Source of the DNA: Sphaerothrix gracilis
Lineage (GTDB): Bacteria > Cyanobacteriota > Cyanobacteriia > Phormidesmidales > Phormidesmidaceae
NCBI RefSeq assembly: GCF_030405905.1
Contig: NZ_JASATW010000006.1
Span: 62,001 to 126,000, forward strand
Reading direction: 5' to 3'
Length of the DNA: 64,000 nucleotides
Shown here: one piece after another, positions 9,497 through 19,043 of the stretch
How positions within the stretch are numbered: the first letter of the stretch is position 1
How the letters are laid out: every line of letters starts with the position of its first letter
The notes under the pieces: generated by a model
Database searches by the model: none
What the model was told of the DNA's origin: nothing
The model's input: the letters and a program-made list of their open reading frames with translations, nothing else
Program-made: the position numbers and the translations under genes

Positions 9497-10993
9497 ATGG
9501 TGAATGCGTCGCAGCAATTAGACCGAGTTTCAACGGGAATTGCATCTTTAGACAGCATTCTGCAAGGGGGGCTACCTAAGGGGGAGCTTTATGTTGTCAA
9601 TGGTGTTCCGGGCAGCGGAAAGACTGTTTTAGCACTGCATTTTTTACAGGCTGGAGCTCAAGCTGGCGAAAAGGTGCTTTGTATTGCGCTTTCCCAGCGG
9701 GTAGAGAGCTTGAAGCAAACCGCTTTCTCCGTCAATATTCAAACAGATAAAATTCTCTTTCAAGAATTGAGCAGTGCTCAAGCCCTGAAATACATTACAG
9801 AACGCCAAACCATCTTTGATACCTCAGAGATTGAGCTAGAAGATACGATGACTGCCTTTGCGCAGACCATCGAAGAGGCCCAGCCCAGCCGAGTCGTCTT
9901 TGACAGTATTTCCTACCTGCGACTGCTCGCTAACGATCCGCTTACTTATCGGCGGCAGATCTTAACCCTACGAGACTATTTATCGAGTCGTGACATCACC
10001 GTCATGCTCACCGACACGCAAGAACTGGCCCCTGGGGATAAAGAACTTGAGGCAATAGCACACGGTGTTATTCGTCTTTCAACAGTTGTGACCGACTACG
10101 GCGATATGCGCCGCTATTTATACATCGCCAAAATTCGCGGCAGTAATTACCGCCAGGGCAATCACGACATGAAAATTTCTGAGCAGGGTCTGCGGGTTTA
10201 TCCAATCCTGTCAGAGAAAACTACTCCAATAGACTTTGAGGGCGAAACGGTTACCAGCGGCGTTAAAGAACTTGATATTTTGCTTGGCGGTGGTTTGCAA
10301 ACAGGGACATCCTGTTTGCTGCTGGGTCCTTCCGGAACCGGTAAGACTTCAACCGCCACGCTGTTTGCTCAAAACTTTATGCGTCAAGGGGCCAAGGCTA
10401 GTTTTTTCCTGTTTGACGAGCTAGTGCATACCCTGAAGCAGCGCTCTGCTGGCCTGGGCATGGATCTTGCTCCTTTCATCGAGCAAGATCAGGTACGCTT
10501 CCATGAAATAAACTTGAACGGCATTACGCCGGGTAGACTGCTCAATCGGATACGACGAGACGTGATTGACTGGGGCGCGAAGCTGGTCATTATAGATACC
10601 CTAACCGGGTACTTCAATTCCATGCCTAGCGAGCAATATCTGCTGACTCAAATGCATGAGCTGCTGCTATTTCTCAGCCGTCAGGGAGTGCTATCTTTTT
10701 TGGTTGTGGCGCAGCACGGTGTTGTCGGCTCCAATTTGGAAGTTCCAGTAGATATCAGCTATCTAGCTGACACCGTTCTGCTACTACGGCACTTTGAGGC
10801 AGAAGGCAGTTTACGGCAGGCCATCAGCGTCTACAAAAAGCGCTATGGCTCTCACGAAAAACGAATTCGTGCTCTCAATTTTCAGCCTAATGGCATCCAG
10901 GTAGGCGAACCTCTCAGCCAGTTCACAGGCATTTTGTCTGGAATGCCTAATTACGTTGGTGAGTCCCGCCAGTTGTTTCAGACAGATGACTAG
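9497..10993 (+). CDS. KaiC-like double RecA-domain ATPase (non-clock type)
   Basis: Two tandem KaiC/RadA-type domains, 498 aa. Walker A motifs are GVPGSGKT at residues 36-43 and GPSGTGKT at 277-284. The overall plan matches KaiC, but key residues differ. The Glu-Glu pair that follows the second strand in KaiC CI is Ser-Gln (residues 66-67), and the Ser-Thr autophosphorylation pair in CII appears as Ser-Tyr within DISYLADT. No kaiA or kaiB is adjacent. The stop overlaps the start of the histidine kinase gene, implying translational coupling and a shared pathway. It is probably a signalling ATPase rather than the core clock protein. Confidence 0.88.
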   Translation: MVNASQQLDRVSTGIASLDSILQGGLPKGELYVVNGVPGSGKTVLALHFLQAGAQAGEKVLCIALSQRVESLKQTAFSVNIQTDKILFQELSSAQALKYITERQTIFDTSEIELEDTMTAFAQTIEEAQPSRVVFDSISYLRLLANDPLTYRRQILTLRDYLSSRDITVMLTDTQELAPGDKELEAIAHGVIRLSTVVTDYGDMRRYLYIAKIRGSNYRQGNHDMKISEQGLRVYPILSEKTTPIDFEGETVTSGVKELDILLGGGLQTGTSCLLLGPSGTGKTSTATLFAQNFMRQGAKASFFLFDELVHTLKQRSAGLGMDLAPFIEQDQVRFHEINLNGITPGRLLNRIRRDVIDWGAKLVIIDTLTGYFNSMPSEQYLLTQMHELLLFLSRQGVLSFLVVAQHGVVGSNLEVPVDISYLADTVLLLRHFEAEGSLRQAISVYKKRYGSHEKRIRALNFQPNGIQVGEPLSQFTGILSGMPNYVGESRQLFQTDD

Positions 10994-12140
10994 CAATAGC
11001 CCAACTGCCCCATCTGAGATAAGTTCTGAGCGTATTGTTTTATCAGCTCAGGCTGGTCGCAATGCAGTCGTCCTGCGGCAAGTTCTGGAAAAACACGGCT
11101 TTGTCTGTCTAAATTCGCCCACCGTCCAGGCCGTCGCCGAGGCTATCTGTGATGAAGCTGCTTTAGTCGTGCTGACAGAAGAAGTGCTCGTCACTGAGAA
11201 CACGGCGCGACAGCTGATTGAATATCTCAATCAGCAGCCAGAGTGGTCAGACATTCCGGTGATTCTTCTACTGAAGGACTGTCAGCGGTTTCCAGCCTGT
11301 CTATCCTTTGTGCATACCTTGAACTATGTGGGCAGCTTGGTACTGCTAGAAACGCCAATTAAGCCCCACGTTTTTATTTCCGTCGTTCAATCTTGCTTGC
11401 AAAATCGGCGGCGACAATATGCGCTACGAGATACTCTGCAGCAGCTTAGAGAAAGCAATCAGACTTTAGAAGATTTTTGCCACACTGCCGCCCACGAACT
11501 GCGATCGCCCTTGGGAATAGTGCAAACCAGCCTGAATATGCTGTCGTACAATTTTTCGGAGGAGAAGCGTCAGCGGTTTCTGCAGTTGGGACAGCGCAAC
11601 GCAGCCAACCTAGATAGGACGCTCACTGCGCTGCTGGAATACGGCAAGCTCAAGTCTCGCAGCCGCAATATTTTTGAACCTGTAGACATGCAGGCTGTTC
11701 TCGACAATGCTGTGGCAGACCTTCAACCTCTCATCGCTGAACGGAACGCTGATGTGAGCTGGACGGAACTGCCAACGGTATACGGCAACTACTCTTTACT
11801 CAGCCAGCTTGTTGGCAATTTGATTAAAAATGCCATTGTGCACAACTCAGCCGAAATTCCTACAGTCCATATTTCAGCTCAAGAACTGGCTGATATTTGG
11901 CAATTTCAAGTCCTCGACAATGGCTTAGGCATTCCGACTGAGGATTTAGAAAAAATCTTTGTTCTTTTTCACCGCAGCCATCAAAGCTTGACACCGGGCA
12001 GCGGCATCGGGCTAGCGCTCTGTCGCCGCATCATCGATAGACATGAAGGTCGTCTTTGGGTGAGCTCTGAACCAGGGCAGGGCAGCACCTTTTACTTTGA
12101 GCTGCCTATCTCTGAAGCACCTATCGACGATCAGACTTAA
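10986..12140 (+). CDS. Hybrid-like sensor histidine kinase paired with KaiC-like protein
   Basis: Signal-transduction kinase, about 384 aa. Residues ~15-130 look like a receiver-type alpha/beta domain. They are followed by a dimerisation helix with the phospho-acceptor H-box AHELRSPL, an N-box (LVGNLIKNAIVHN), a G1 box (DNGLGIP) and a G2 box (GSGIGLAL). No membrane segment is present, so it is cytoplasmic. I chose the ATG at 10986, which overlaps the KaiC-like stop by 8 nt (ATGACTAG arrangement), over a TTG 30 nt upstream. The receiver-like domain may lack a full acidic pocket. No response regulator gene is adjacent. Confidence 0.88.
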   Translation: MTSNSPTAPSEISSERIVLSAQAGRNAVVLRQVLEKHGFVCLNSPTVQAVAEAICDEAALVVLTEEVLVTENTARQLIEYLNQQPEWSDIPVILLLKDCQRFPACLSFVHTLNYVGSLVLLETPIKPHVFISVVQSCLQNRRRQYALRDTLQQLRESNQTLEDFCHTAAHELRSPLGIVQTSLNMLSYNFSEEKRQRFLQLGQRNAANLDRTLTALLEYGKLKSRSRNIFEPVDMQAVLDNAVADLQPLIAERNADVSWTELPTVYGNYSLLSQLVGNLIKNAIVHNSAEIPTVHISAQELADIWQFQVLDNGLGIPTEDLEKIFVLFHRSHQSLTPGSGIGLALCRRIIDRHEGRLWVSSEPGQGSTFYFELPISEAPIDDQT

Positions 12141-12152
12141 GCGTTTAGCTCC

Positions 12153-13127
12153 CTATGACCGATTGATAGTTTTAGGTCGTAGCGGCTTTTTGAAGGCTTT
12201 GACCGCCGAAATATACTGGCTGAGGAAAGGTAAACCGCCCACTGCAGGTAAGAAATAGCGAGAGGTACAGAGCAAACCCAAAGCGGCTCCAGTCGCGGCG
12301 TCAAAGTAGGGTGCGTAAAAGGCAACCAGCGCCGCATCACGGGTGCCCACACCGGCAAAGGTCAGCGGCAACAGCCCGGCCAGAATTGCTAAGGGTGACA
12401 GGGCTAGGTTAGTCAGGAAAGGAGTATAAGCCTGCAAGGCCAAAATAAAGAACCAAATTTGCAGCAGGTGCAGGAACCAAATAAAGATAGAAGTGAGGGA
12501 AATCACCGCCAACTGCCGCGAATCGCCCCAGAAGTAATCGTGCATCTCGCTCCAGGAAACCTGCATGGTATGGAGCTTTTGCTTAATCTTTTTGGGGGCA
12601 ATTCTCTTGGCGAGCTGAAAGAAAAACTGGGCAAAGGCTTTAGAGCCCAGCAGCAGCATCCCTAGAATGAGACCGCCAACGACCCCTACCGTCATCACCC
12701 AAAAGAGAAAGTCCTTTTGCGGGTAAAGTAGAAGGCCAAAAGCACACCACAGCAGCAGCGACAGCATATCGCTGGCCTTTTCAAACACCACGATGGACAG
12801 AGACAAAGAACCGCTGAGATTACCGCGATCGCGCATGAAATAGGCCTTAGCGATGTCTCCCATTTTGGAAGGTAGCACCATATTCAGCGTACTCGCCGCC
12901 AGGATCAGCTTGTTAGCTTCACCGAAGCCCAGCTTCGCCTTAGAGGGCACAATCTGCTGCAGCCGCCAGGAGGTCACCGCCGTAATCGGAATCACCATGC
13001 CTAAGCTAACCACCATCCACAGCGGATCAGAATTCTGAAACACGTCAATGAGATTAGCCACGTCAATCCGGGTATAAATGATGACCAGAATACCGAGGCT
13101 GACAACAAGAGAAATAATGCGTTTCAT
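12153..13127 (-). CDS. Flippase-like integral membrane protein (LPG-synthase TM / UPF0104 type)
   Basis: Polytopic membrane protein, 324 aa, with about eight hydrophobic segments. It matches the lysylphosphatidylglycerol-synthase transmembrane region family (UPF0104, AglD-like). The PSKMGDIAKAYFMRD motif and a late GVGTRDAA motif are typical of that family. No aminoacyl-transfer domain follows, so it is not an LPG synthase. It is third in a minus-strand operon after a GT2 glycosyltransferase and an alpha/alpha-toroid protein, 2 nt after the preceding stop. A role in moving a lipid-linked sugar across the membrane is inferred from context. Confidence 0.85.
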   Translation of the reverse strand: MKRIISLVVSLGILVIIYTRIDVANLIDVFQNSDPLWMVVSLGMVIPITAVTSWRLQQIVPSKAKLGFGEANKLILAASTLNMVLPSKMGDIAKAYFMRDRGNLSGSLSLSIVVFEKASDMLSLLLWCAFGLLLYPQKDFLFWVMTVGVVGGLILGMLLLGSKAFAQFFFQLAKRIAPKKIKQKLHTMQVSWSEMHDYFWGDSRQLAVISLTSIFIWFLHLLQIWFFILALQAYTPFLTNLALSPLAILAGLLPLTFAGVGTRDAALVAFYAPYFDAATGAALGLLCTSRYFLPAVGGLPFLSQYISAVKAFKKPLRPKTINRS

Positions 13128-13129
13128 GA

Positions 13130-14722
13130 CTATAGCGATCGCTCCACCTTCAGGGGTTGTCCGGGCTGTAGTTGACGAATTTGCGGCGTGAGATCGAGCC
13201 AGGGCTGTAGCTGACCGCGCTGGAAGGTGCGGCTCATCACCACGTAAATAGAAGTTTGATCTACCCCAATGCCGCCAGAAACCACCGCGTCCCAGTTATC
13301 CGTCCTCAGCTCATCAGTCACATGCCACTGGCCGTTTTGCCAGCGAAAGGCGCGGACAAACTCAAACGGTGCTGGCTTTTTGCCGGTAATCAGTACCTTT
13401 TGCAGCAGCTTGCGAATCAAATTGGGGAAAAAACGGCCCACCGTCAGCATCACCACCCGCAGAATCATCAGGTTCAGCGGTGTCATCTGTTTTTGCTTGG
13501 CCCAGCCTAGCGCTCCGCGAATTTGAATTTCGTCTTCACCTACCTGAATCTGATAGGGGCCAACCAGATGCCCCACGGCATTTTTTAGCTTGCCATCCTG
13601 CCGCACCAGCAGCGAAAACTGGGTATCCGAGGTGACGAGGTGCTCCCCCTGAAAAAACTTAAACGTGCCGCCTTTGTTCAGCCCTAGGTACAGCTTGGTG
13701 TCCTGCCGTTGATCGATCAGGATGCGGGCCTCTTCCAGCCAGACGCGCCCCGGAGCAGGCAGCTTTGTAGGGGGGCGATCGCGGACAAAGTCCCGCCAGG
13801 CCAGCAGATAGTTCCAGGTGTGATGGCCGACGATGTGGTCATCGGCATAGCAAGCGCCTAAACCTCTAGCTAGACCTTTCAAAAAGCGATCGTTGATACT
13901 GAGGGCTTCTGGCATCCACTGCCCGGCTAGCTCAAAGCCGTGGGGGAAGAAGTTGTAGGTGTTGCGGCTGGTGTACTCGCCGCCATAGGAGCCGTCAGGA
14001 TGGACAAAGTAAGACGCGAGGATGATGCCTTTGGCGATCGCATCTTTGAGCTGAGCGCTAGGTCGCAACTGATAGAGTCGGGCCAGGCAGGAAATTGTCA
14101 GGGTGTGATAGCCCGGATCACAGCCTTCGTATTCCTGAAACCAGCCTTCCGGGTTTTGCCAAGAAAAAACCAAATCAATCCGTTGGCGAATGGCGGTTTC
14201 CCATTTTTGGGTCTGTAGTAGCCGTCCGGTGAGTTCCAGGCAAAGGGCAATCAGGGCTTGGTGATTTGTGAGACGACCGCTCTCTAGATGGTGGGCCAGC
14301 CAGTCCGCCCGCTTTTCAAAAAACTTCAGCGCGATCGAATTTTCTAAGCCCATGAGCTGATAGCTTTCTAGACAGGCCAGCAGCGAAAACGCCGCTGCTC
14401 CGCTAGCCCGCTCAAACGGGAAGTAGTCATCACAGGAACCATCAGCGTGAGCGCTTCTAGCCGCATAGACAATACCTGCCTCCACCCAGTCCCGCAGCTT
14501 TGGCTCCTGGTAAAACGGGTTGTCAGGGGAATTCGTGTCGTAGGCCAGCGCCAGCGGCCAGACAAACTCCTGAGACATGCCGCAGGGAAAGTCAATAATC
14601 TTGTACTGCCAGAAGTTGCGATCGAAGCAGCCATAGGTGGGGCTGTGGGGATTACGATCCTGCAGAGTCAAGATTTTGGGAATTTGGGCTAGGGCGGCTT
14701 GGGCAAACAAATCTCTAGTCAT
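13130..14722 (-). CDS. Putative alpha/alpha-toroid protein of a glycan operon
   Basis: Hypothetical protein, 530 aa, without a signal peptide or membrane helix that I can see. The first ~330 residues contain repeated helical stretches rich in Trp, Tyr, His and Asp (for example HADGSCDDYFPFE and CDPGYHTLT). They suggest an alpha/alpha barrel like those of polysaccharide lyases or glucuronyl hydrolases. The last ~190 residues look beta-rich, as in heparinase-type proteins. This is a fold guess only. It overlaps the GT2 gene by 8 nt and precedes the flippase-like gene by 2 nt, so it very likely works with them in making or trimming a glycan. Confidence 0.7.
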   Translation of the reverse strand: MTRDLFAQAALAQIPKILTLQDRNPHSPTYGCFDRNFWQYKIIDFPCGMSQEFVWPLALAYDTNSPDNPFYQEPKLRDWVEAGIVYAARSAHADGSCDDYFPFERASGAAAFSLLACLESYQLMGLENSIALKFFEKRADWLAHHLESGRLTNHQALIALCLELTGRLLQTQKWETAIRQRIDLVFSWQNPEGWFQEYEGCDPGYHTLTISCLARLYQLRPSAQLKDAIAKGIILASYFVHPDGSYGGEYTSRNTYNFFPHGFELAGQWMPEALSINDRFLKGLARGLGACYADDHIVGHHTWNYLLAWRDFVRDRPPTKLPAPGRVWLEEARILIDQRQDTKLYLGLNKGGTFKFFQGEHLVTSDTQFSLLVRQDGKLKNAVGHLVGPYQIQVGEDEIQIRGALGWAKQKQMTPLNLMILRVVMLTVGRFFPNLIRKLLQKVLITGKKPAPFEFVRAFRWQNGQWHVTDELRTDNWDAVVSGGIGVDQTSIYVVMSRTFQRGQLQPWLDLTPQIRQLQPGQPLKVERSL

Positions 14723-15692
14723 GCGTCTTTACTTTCTTACGCTGTAGATGGGCTTCAATTTCAGAGCGGCGCAGTCGGAGCTGAATATCTTCTAGCAGCT
14801 TGCGATTGACCGAGAGCAAATCTGCCACTAAGCCAAAGATGCAGAGCTGAAAACCCACCAAAATCAGAATGGCGGTCAGGATGAGGCTGGGAACGTGGGT
14901 GCGAGTCGTGTCAAATATAAAAAACAGCACCAGCCAGCGCACGCCCAGCAAGATGCCTGCGACCAGCGGAATTGCGCCCAGCCAGGTAAAAAACTGGAGC
15001 GGTCGGTAGGTGATAAAGATACGAACGATGGTCAGCAGCGATCGCTGCACGTAGGCCCAGATGCTCTTAACCAGGCGAGAGGGACGCAGATAGCCGTTAG
15101 TCCGAATCGGCACCGACACGATCGCCATGCCCTTCTGCCCGGCCTGAATGATGGTCTCTAGGGTGTAGGTATATTCGTTGAAGACATTGAACTGTAGCGC
15201 TGCCGTGCGGCTGAAGGCGCGGAAGCCACTGGGAGCATCGGCCACGGACGTATTGCTAGCAACTCGAACGGCCCAGCTGCCCAAGCCCTGCAGAAACTTC
15301 TTGATGGGTGAAAAGTGTTTAATCTGGCGAATGGGACGGGCCCCGACTACAATCTCTGCTTCGCCCCGAACGATTGGCTCTACTAGCCGGGGAATATCGC
15401 CAGCATAGTACTGATTGTCAGCATCGGTGTTGACGATGATGTCAGCGCCCGCTTTAAGACAGGCTTCCAGCCCCGCCATAAAACCTTTAGCTAATCCCTG
15501 GTTGTAATCAAAGCTAACAATATGGTCAACCCCCCATTCCCGCGCTACGTCTACGGTGCGATCGGTGCTGCCATCGTTGATAATTAGCCATTCAACTTGA
15601 TCGATGCCGGGAATTTGGCGCGGTAGTTCTGAGAGCGTAACGCCGAGCGTGGCCTCTTCGTTGTAGCAAGGGATTTGAATAATCAGCTTCAT
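14715..15692 (-). CDS. Family 2 glycosyltransferase with C-terminal membrane helices
   Basis: GT2 enzyme, 325 aa, of the DPM1/DPG-synthase type. The N-terminal GT-A domain shows IPCYNEEATL, the NDGSTD nucleotide-sugar motif, a metal-binding stretch NTDADNQY and a later DAPSGFRAF segment. Two hydrophobic helices near residues 225-290 anchor it in the membrane. Such enzymes transfer a sugar from a nucleotide donor to polyprenyl phosphate or a lipid. It is the first gene of the three-gene minus-strand operon and overlaps the next gene by 8 nt. Donor and acceptor cannot be read from the sequence. Confidence 0.9.
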   Translation of the reverse strand: MKLIIQIPCYNEEATLGVTLSELPRQIPGIDQVEWLIINDGSTDRTVDVAREWGVDHIVSFDYNQGLAKGFMAGLEACLKAGADIIVNTDADNQYYAGDIPRLVEPIVRGEAEIVVGARPIRQIKHFSPIKKFLQGLGSWAVRVASNTSVADAPSGFRAFSRTAALQFNVFNEYTYTLETIIQAGQKGMAIVSVPIRTNGYLRPSRLVKSIWAYVQRSLLTIVRIFITYRPLQFFTWLGAIPLVAGILLGVRWLVLFFIFDTTRTHVPSLILTAILILVGFQLCIFGLVADLLSVNRKLLEDIQLRLRRSEIEAHLQRKKVKTHD

Positions 15693-16050
15693 CGTCGGCT
15701 AGTCATAAAAAACTTAATAACTGAATCTAAACTCAAATACTAATAGCGGTTCAACACGGATGGGGTTCTCAAGTCAAAAACTGAACTGATGTCCATGAGT
15801 TCGGCTGGGCAGAAACCATAAAGCGCCTGTTTCCTAGCAGCTTGATTGAACGGGGTAGTCTAGCCAACAGGCAGGAAACAACACTCTCCAGTTAAATAAA
15901 GCTGAACGCTGATTCAACTAGCGTTGTTATGAGCATACCGGGTGCATTTACTGGCATGAGCAAAGCTGTAATGAAGATGCCCGCTTTAGTGCATAAAGTT
16001 TTGAGTAAAAGTTCAGACCGCAAACTTTCTAATTAATCCTCAGCGTTTCT
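15693..16050. other. Intergenic region between GT2 and pyk
   Basis: A 358 bp spacer between divergent genes, so it should hold promoters for both. It contains an inverted pair, TGTTTCCT at about 15826 and AGGAAACA at about 15873, which could form a long-loop hairpin. A 35-codon ATG frame at 15929-16036 on the plus strand has no ribosome-binding site and no recognisable product. I see no tRNA or riboswitch. Confidence 0.5.
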
Positions 16051-17472
16051 ATGAAGCCTTTAGTTCACCGTACTAAGATTGTGGCCACGATGGGGCCAGC
16101 GACGCGATCGCGCGAAACGATCCGGCAAATGGCGCTAGCGGGCATGAGCGTAGCGCGGCTAAATTTTTCTCACGGCAGCTATGGCGACCACGCAGAAACG
16201 ATTGCGCAACTGCGATCGGTTTCCCAAGAGTTAGAAACCCCGATTACGCTCCTGCAGGATTTACAAGGGCCAAAAATCCGAGTGGGACACCTACCAGGTG
16301 ATCAGCCGCTAGAACTAAGCCCAGGGCAGCCGCTCATCTTAATGCCAGCGGCCAGCTATAAAGAGCAGGCGGGAACCGTTTCTATTGACTATCCGCATCT
16401 AGCAGCAGAGGCCCAGCCAGGAATGCAGATTTTAATTGATGATGGCCTGCTGGAGCTGCAGGTAGAAAAGATTCAGGCAGATCAGGTCTACTGCGAAGTG
16501 GTGGCGGGGGGCGAACTTAAAAGCCGCAAAGGGGTTAATTTACCCGCCCTCGATCTACGGCTACCGTCGCTGACTGAGAAGGACAAGCAGGATTTAGCCT
16601 TTGGCCTAGAGCAGGGAGTCGATATTATTTCCCTCAGCTTTGTGCGTCGGGGTGCAGACGTGCAGACGCTCAGGGAGCTAATCCAGCAGAGCGGCGCGGA
16701 TGTGCCCATCCTGGCCAAGATTGAAAAACCGCAGGCGATCGCCAATCTAGAAGACATCCTCGCTGCCTGTGACATGGTGATGGTCGCCAGAGGAGACTTG
16801 GGGGTAGAAATGAAGCCGGAGAAGGTGCCGACCCTGCAAAAGCGTATCATCCGCGCCTGCAACCAGCGCAGCATTCCGGTGATTACGGCCACCCAAATGC
16901 TAGAGAGCATGATTTACAATCCGCGCCCGACTCGCGCTGAGGCCAGCGATGTCGCCAACGCCATTATTGATGGGACAGACGCGGTCATGCTCTCAGGAGA
17001 GTCAGCCATTGGCAAATATCCGCTGGGAGCCGTCAAAATGCTAGCCCGGATTGCGATTGACATTGAGCAAGACATTGAATTCGTTAACAATCCCCCAGCT
17101 AAGAATGACGAAACCCACGCCCTCAGCGAAGCGCTCAATACGCTAGACAGCATTCTAGATTTTCAGTGCATCGTCACCTTCACCACCACGGGCTACACGG
17201 CGATGATTGCCGCCGGCGAACGGCCCCAAGCCCCAGTCGTCGCCCTCACGCCTAACCGCGATGTTTACCACCGGCTCAACCTGGTTTGGGGGGTCAAGCC
17301 TGTACTGGTGGAAGAGGCGACAACAACTTTTGAGGATTTAGTCACTCAGGCCCAGAGTATTTTGCTAGAGCGTCATCTTGCTGAACCGGGAGACAAGGTG
17401 TTAATTATGGGCGGCATTCCCACCCGCACGCCCCAGGGTACCAACTTTCTCAAAATTCATACCCTGAGCTAG
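16051..17472 (+). CDS. pyk: Pyruvate kinase
   Basis: Converts phosphoenolpyruvate and ADP to pyruvate and ATP, the last step of glycolysis. It is 473 aa, the classic length, without the extra C-terminal PEP-utiliser-like domain found in the longer cyanobacterial isozyme. Visible motifs are the N-terminal KIVATMGPATRS, RLNFSHG, the DLQGPKIRVG loop and the active-site region ILAKIEKPQAI, followed by MVARGDLGVE and ATQMLESM. It is convergent with the amidase gene, with only 13 nt between the stops. The upstream 358 bp spacer could hold a promoter. Confidence 0.97.
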   Translation: MKPLVHRTKIVATMGPATRSRETIRQMALAGMSVARLNFSHGSYGDHAETIAQLRSVSQELETPITLLQDLQGPKIRVGHLPGDQPLELSPGQPLILMPAASYKEQAGTVSIDYPHLAAEAQPGMQILIDDGLLELQVEKIQADQVYCEVVAGGELKSRKGVNLPALDLRLPSLTEKDKQDLAFGLEQGVDIISLSFVRRGADVQTLRELIQQSGADVPILAKIEKPQAIANLEDILAACDMVMVARGDLGVEMKPEKVPTLQKRIIRACNQRSIPVITATQMLESMIYNPRPTRAEASDVANAIIDGTDAVMLSGESAIGKYPLGAVKMLARIAIDIEQDIEFVNNPPAKNDETHALSEALNTLDSILDFQCIVTFTTTGYTAMIAAGERPQAPVVALTPNRDVYHRLNLVWGVKPVLVEEATTTFEDLVTQAQSILLERHLAEPGDKVLIMGGIPTRTPQGTNFLKIHTLS

Positions 17473-17485
17473 CGGTCGTTTACAG

Positions 17486-18907
17486 TCAATGCTTCAGCTC
17501 AGCGATCGCCGGTCTGTGCTGCGCCCAGGGATAGGCCGCCTCTAGCTGAGCTGCTAGGGATAGAAGCACGGTCTCCGCTGCCGGACGCCCCACAAGCTGA
17601 ACGCCAACGGGTAATCCCCGCTCGTCAAATCCGGCTGGTAGCGACAGGGCTGGCTGGCCGCTGGCATTAAAGGGCGGACAGGGAGCAATCCAGTGAATAA
17701 TATTTTCTAGAACTTGGGCCGGACGTAGCCGCTGCCACTGTCCCACCTCCACCGTCGGCGCCATATAGACAGGCAGCAGCAGCACATCGTAAGGCTGAGA
17801 AAATTTGACAATCTGACGGGCCACGACCTGCAGCTGGCTAACTGCTCGCAGGTAAGCACCGCTGTCAACTCGCTTCGCCCGCTTTAACAGCCAGCGGTTG
17901 ACTCGCTCTAGGGCAAACCAGGGCACATTGGCTTCAGCAATGACGCACTGCCACACCACGGTAAACGGCTCAATCAGAGCGCTAAAGTCAGGACGACGGG
18001 TTTCCTCCACGGTATGCCCCAACTCTTCTAACCGGGTGGCCGTGTCTAAAACCGCCTGCCGACAGGTCGGGTGAGCTTCCCCAATGGGATCAAGGGCGGT
18101 GAGATAGCCAATGCGCAACTGCCCCGGCGATCGCCGCGTCCACGCTAGAAATGAAGGTTCTGGATCGGGTAGCCAGTAAGGATCGCCCACAATGTAGCCC
18201 GAAATTACATCCAGCAAAGCCGCTCCATCGGCCACGGTGCGGCTCAGCGGCCCGTTGCTGGCTAGGCCATTGAGCCGCTCCCCCACCGGCGCAAAGCTGA
18301 CCCGTCCCCGCGACGGCTTGAGGCCGACTAGCCCACAGCAGCTAGCCGGGCCGCGCAGGGATCCCCCCCCGTCGGATCCCTGAGAGATAGCACAGAGTCC
18401 CGCCGCTAGCGCTGCCGCTGCGCCACCGCTAGAGCCACCCGGCGTATAGTCCAAATGCCAGGGATTGCGGGCGGGTGGAAATCCGGGTGGTTCAGTGTAG
18501 GGAAAAGAGCCTAGCTGAGAGGTGGCCGTCTTACCAAGAATGACAAAGCCTGCTTTGCGGAGCCGCTGCACCAGGGTATCGTCCTGCTCGGCTATGCGAT
18601 CGCGGGCAAAGCGGATACCATAGCTACAGGGGACGCCTGCCACCGGGTTGAGGTCTTTCACCGAGATGGGAACGCCAAAAAATGGGGGCAAGTCGGCGGT
18701 GGCGGTTAGGGTCAGGTGTTCGGTTTTAGCCTTAGCATCCGCGATCGCGCGCTCGGCCATTACGGTAAAATAGCTGCCAAGCTGTGGGTTGAGCGCCTCG
18801 ATCCGATCTAGATAAAGTTCGGCTAGCGCTAAAGGAGAGACTTCTCCAGAGCGTATAAGCTGAGCCTGCTGCAGCGCTGGCTGAAAGGCCAAATCGGTTA
18901 AATTCAT
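17486..18907 (-). CDS. Amidase-signature family amidase
   Basis: Amide hydrolase of the amidase-signature family, 473 aa. The Ser-cisSer-Lys triad is visible: Lys in ISVKDL near residue 82, the Gly/Ser-rich core GGSSGGAAAALAAG, and the nucleophile region GSDGGGSLRGPAS. GatA, the glutaminyl-tRNA amidotransferase subunit, belongs to the same family. This protein diverges from GatA and no gatB or gatC is adjacent, so a free-standing amidase is more likely. The substrate cannot be predicted. It ends 13 nt from the pyk stop. Confidence 0.88.
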   Translation of the reverse strand: MNLTDLAFQPALQQAQLIRSGEVSPLALAELYLDRIEALNPQLGSYFTVMAERAIADAKAKTEHLTLTATADLPPFFGVPISVKDLNPVAGVPCSYGIRFARDRIAEQDDTLVQRLRKAGFVILGKTATSQLGSFPYTEPPGFPPARNPWHLDYTPGGSSGGAAAALAAGLCAISQGSDGGGSLRGPASCCGLVGLKPSRGRVSFAPVGERLNGLASNGPLSRTVADGAALLDVISGYIVGDPYWLPDPEPSFLAWTRRSPGQLRIGYLTALDPIGEAHPTCRQAVLDTATRLEELGHTVEETRRPDFSALIEPFTVVWQCVIAEANVPWFALERVNRWLLKRAKRVDSGAYLRAVSQLQVVARQIVKFSQPYDVLLLPVYMAPTVEVGQWQRLRPAQVLENIIHWIAPCPPFNASGQPALSLPAGFDERGLPVGVQLVGRPAAETVLLSLAAQLEAAYPWAQHRPAIAELKH

Positions 18908-19043
18908 TCACGTAGAAATTTATGCTTTTAGCATTTACCCACGATTTGGGTGGGATTTCCCTCCCTATTTTTAGGGTTAGCTAGCGGAAATATCTTTTAT
19001 AACAAAAGAAGAGAGTCAGAGAACTTTGAGCTGCCGAGACGCT

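Noticed and set aside
9497..10993. Core circadian clock gene kaiC
   Set aside because: No kaiA or kaiB nearby and the key CI glutamates and CII Ser-Thr pair are changed.
15929..16036. 35-codon ORF before pyk
   Set aside because: No ribosome-binding site and no family resemblance; kept only as a note in the spacer entry.
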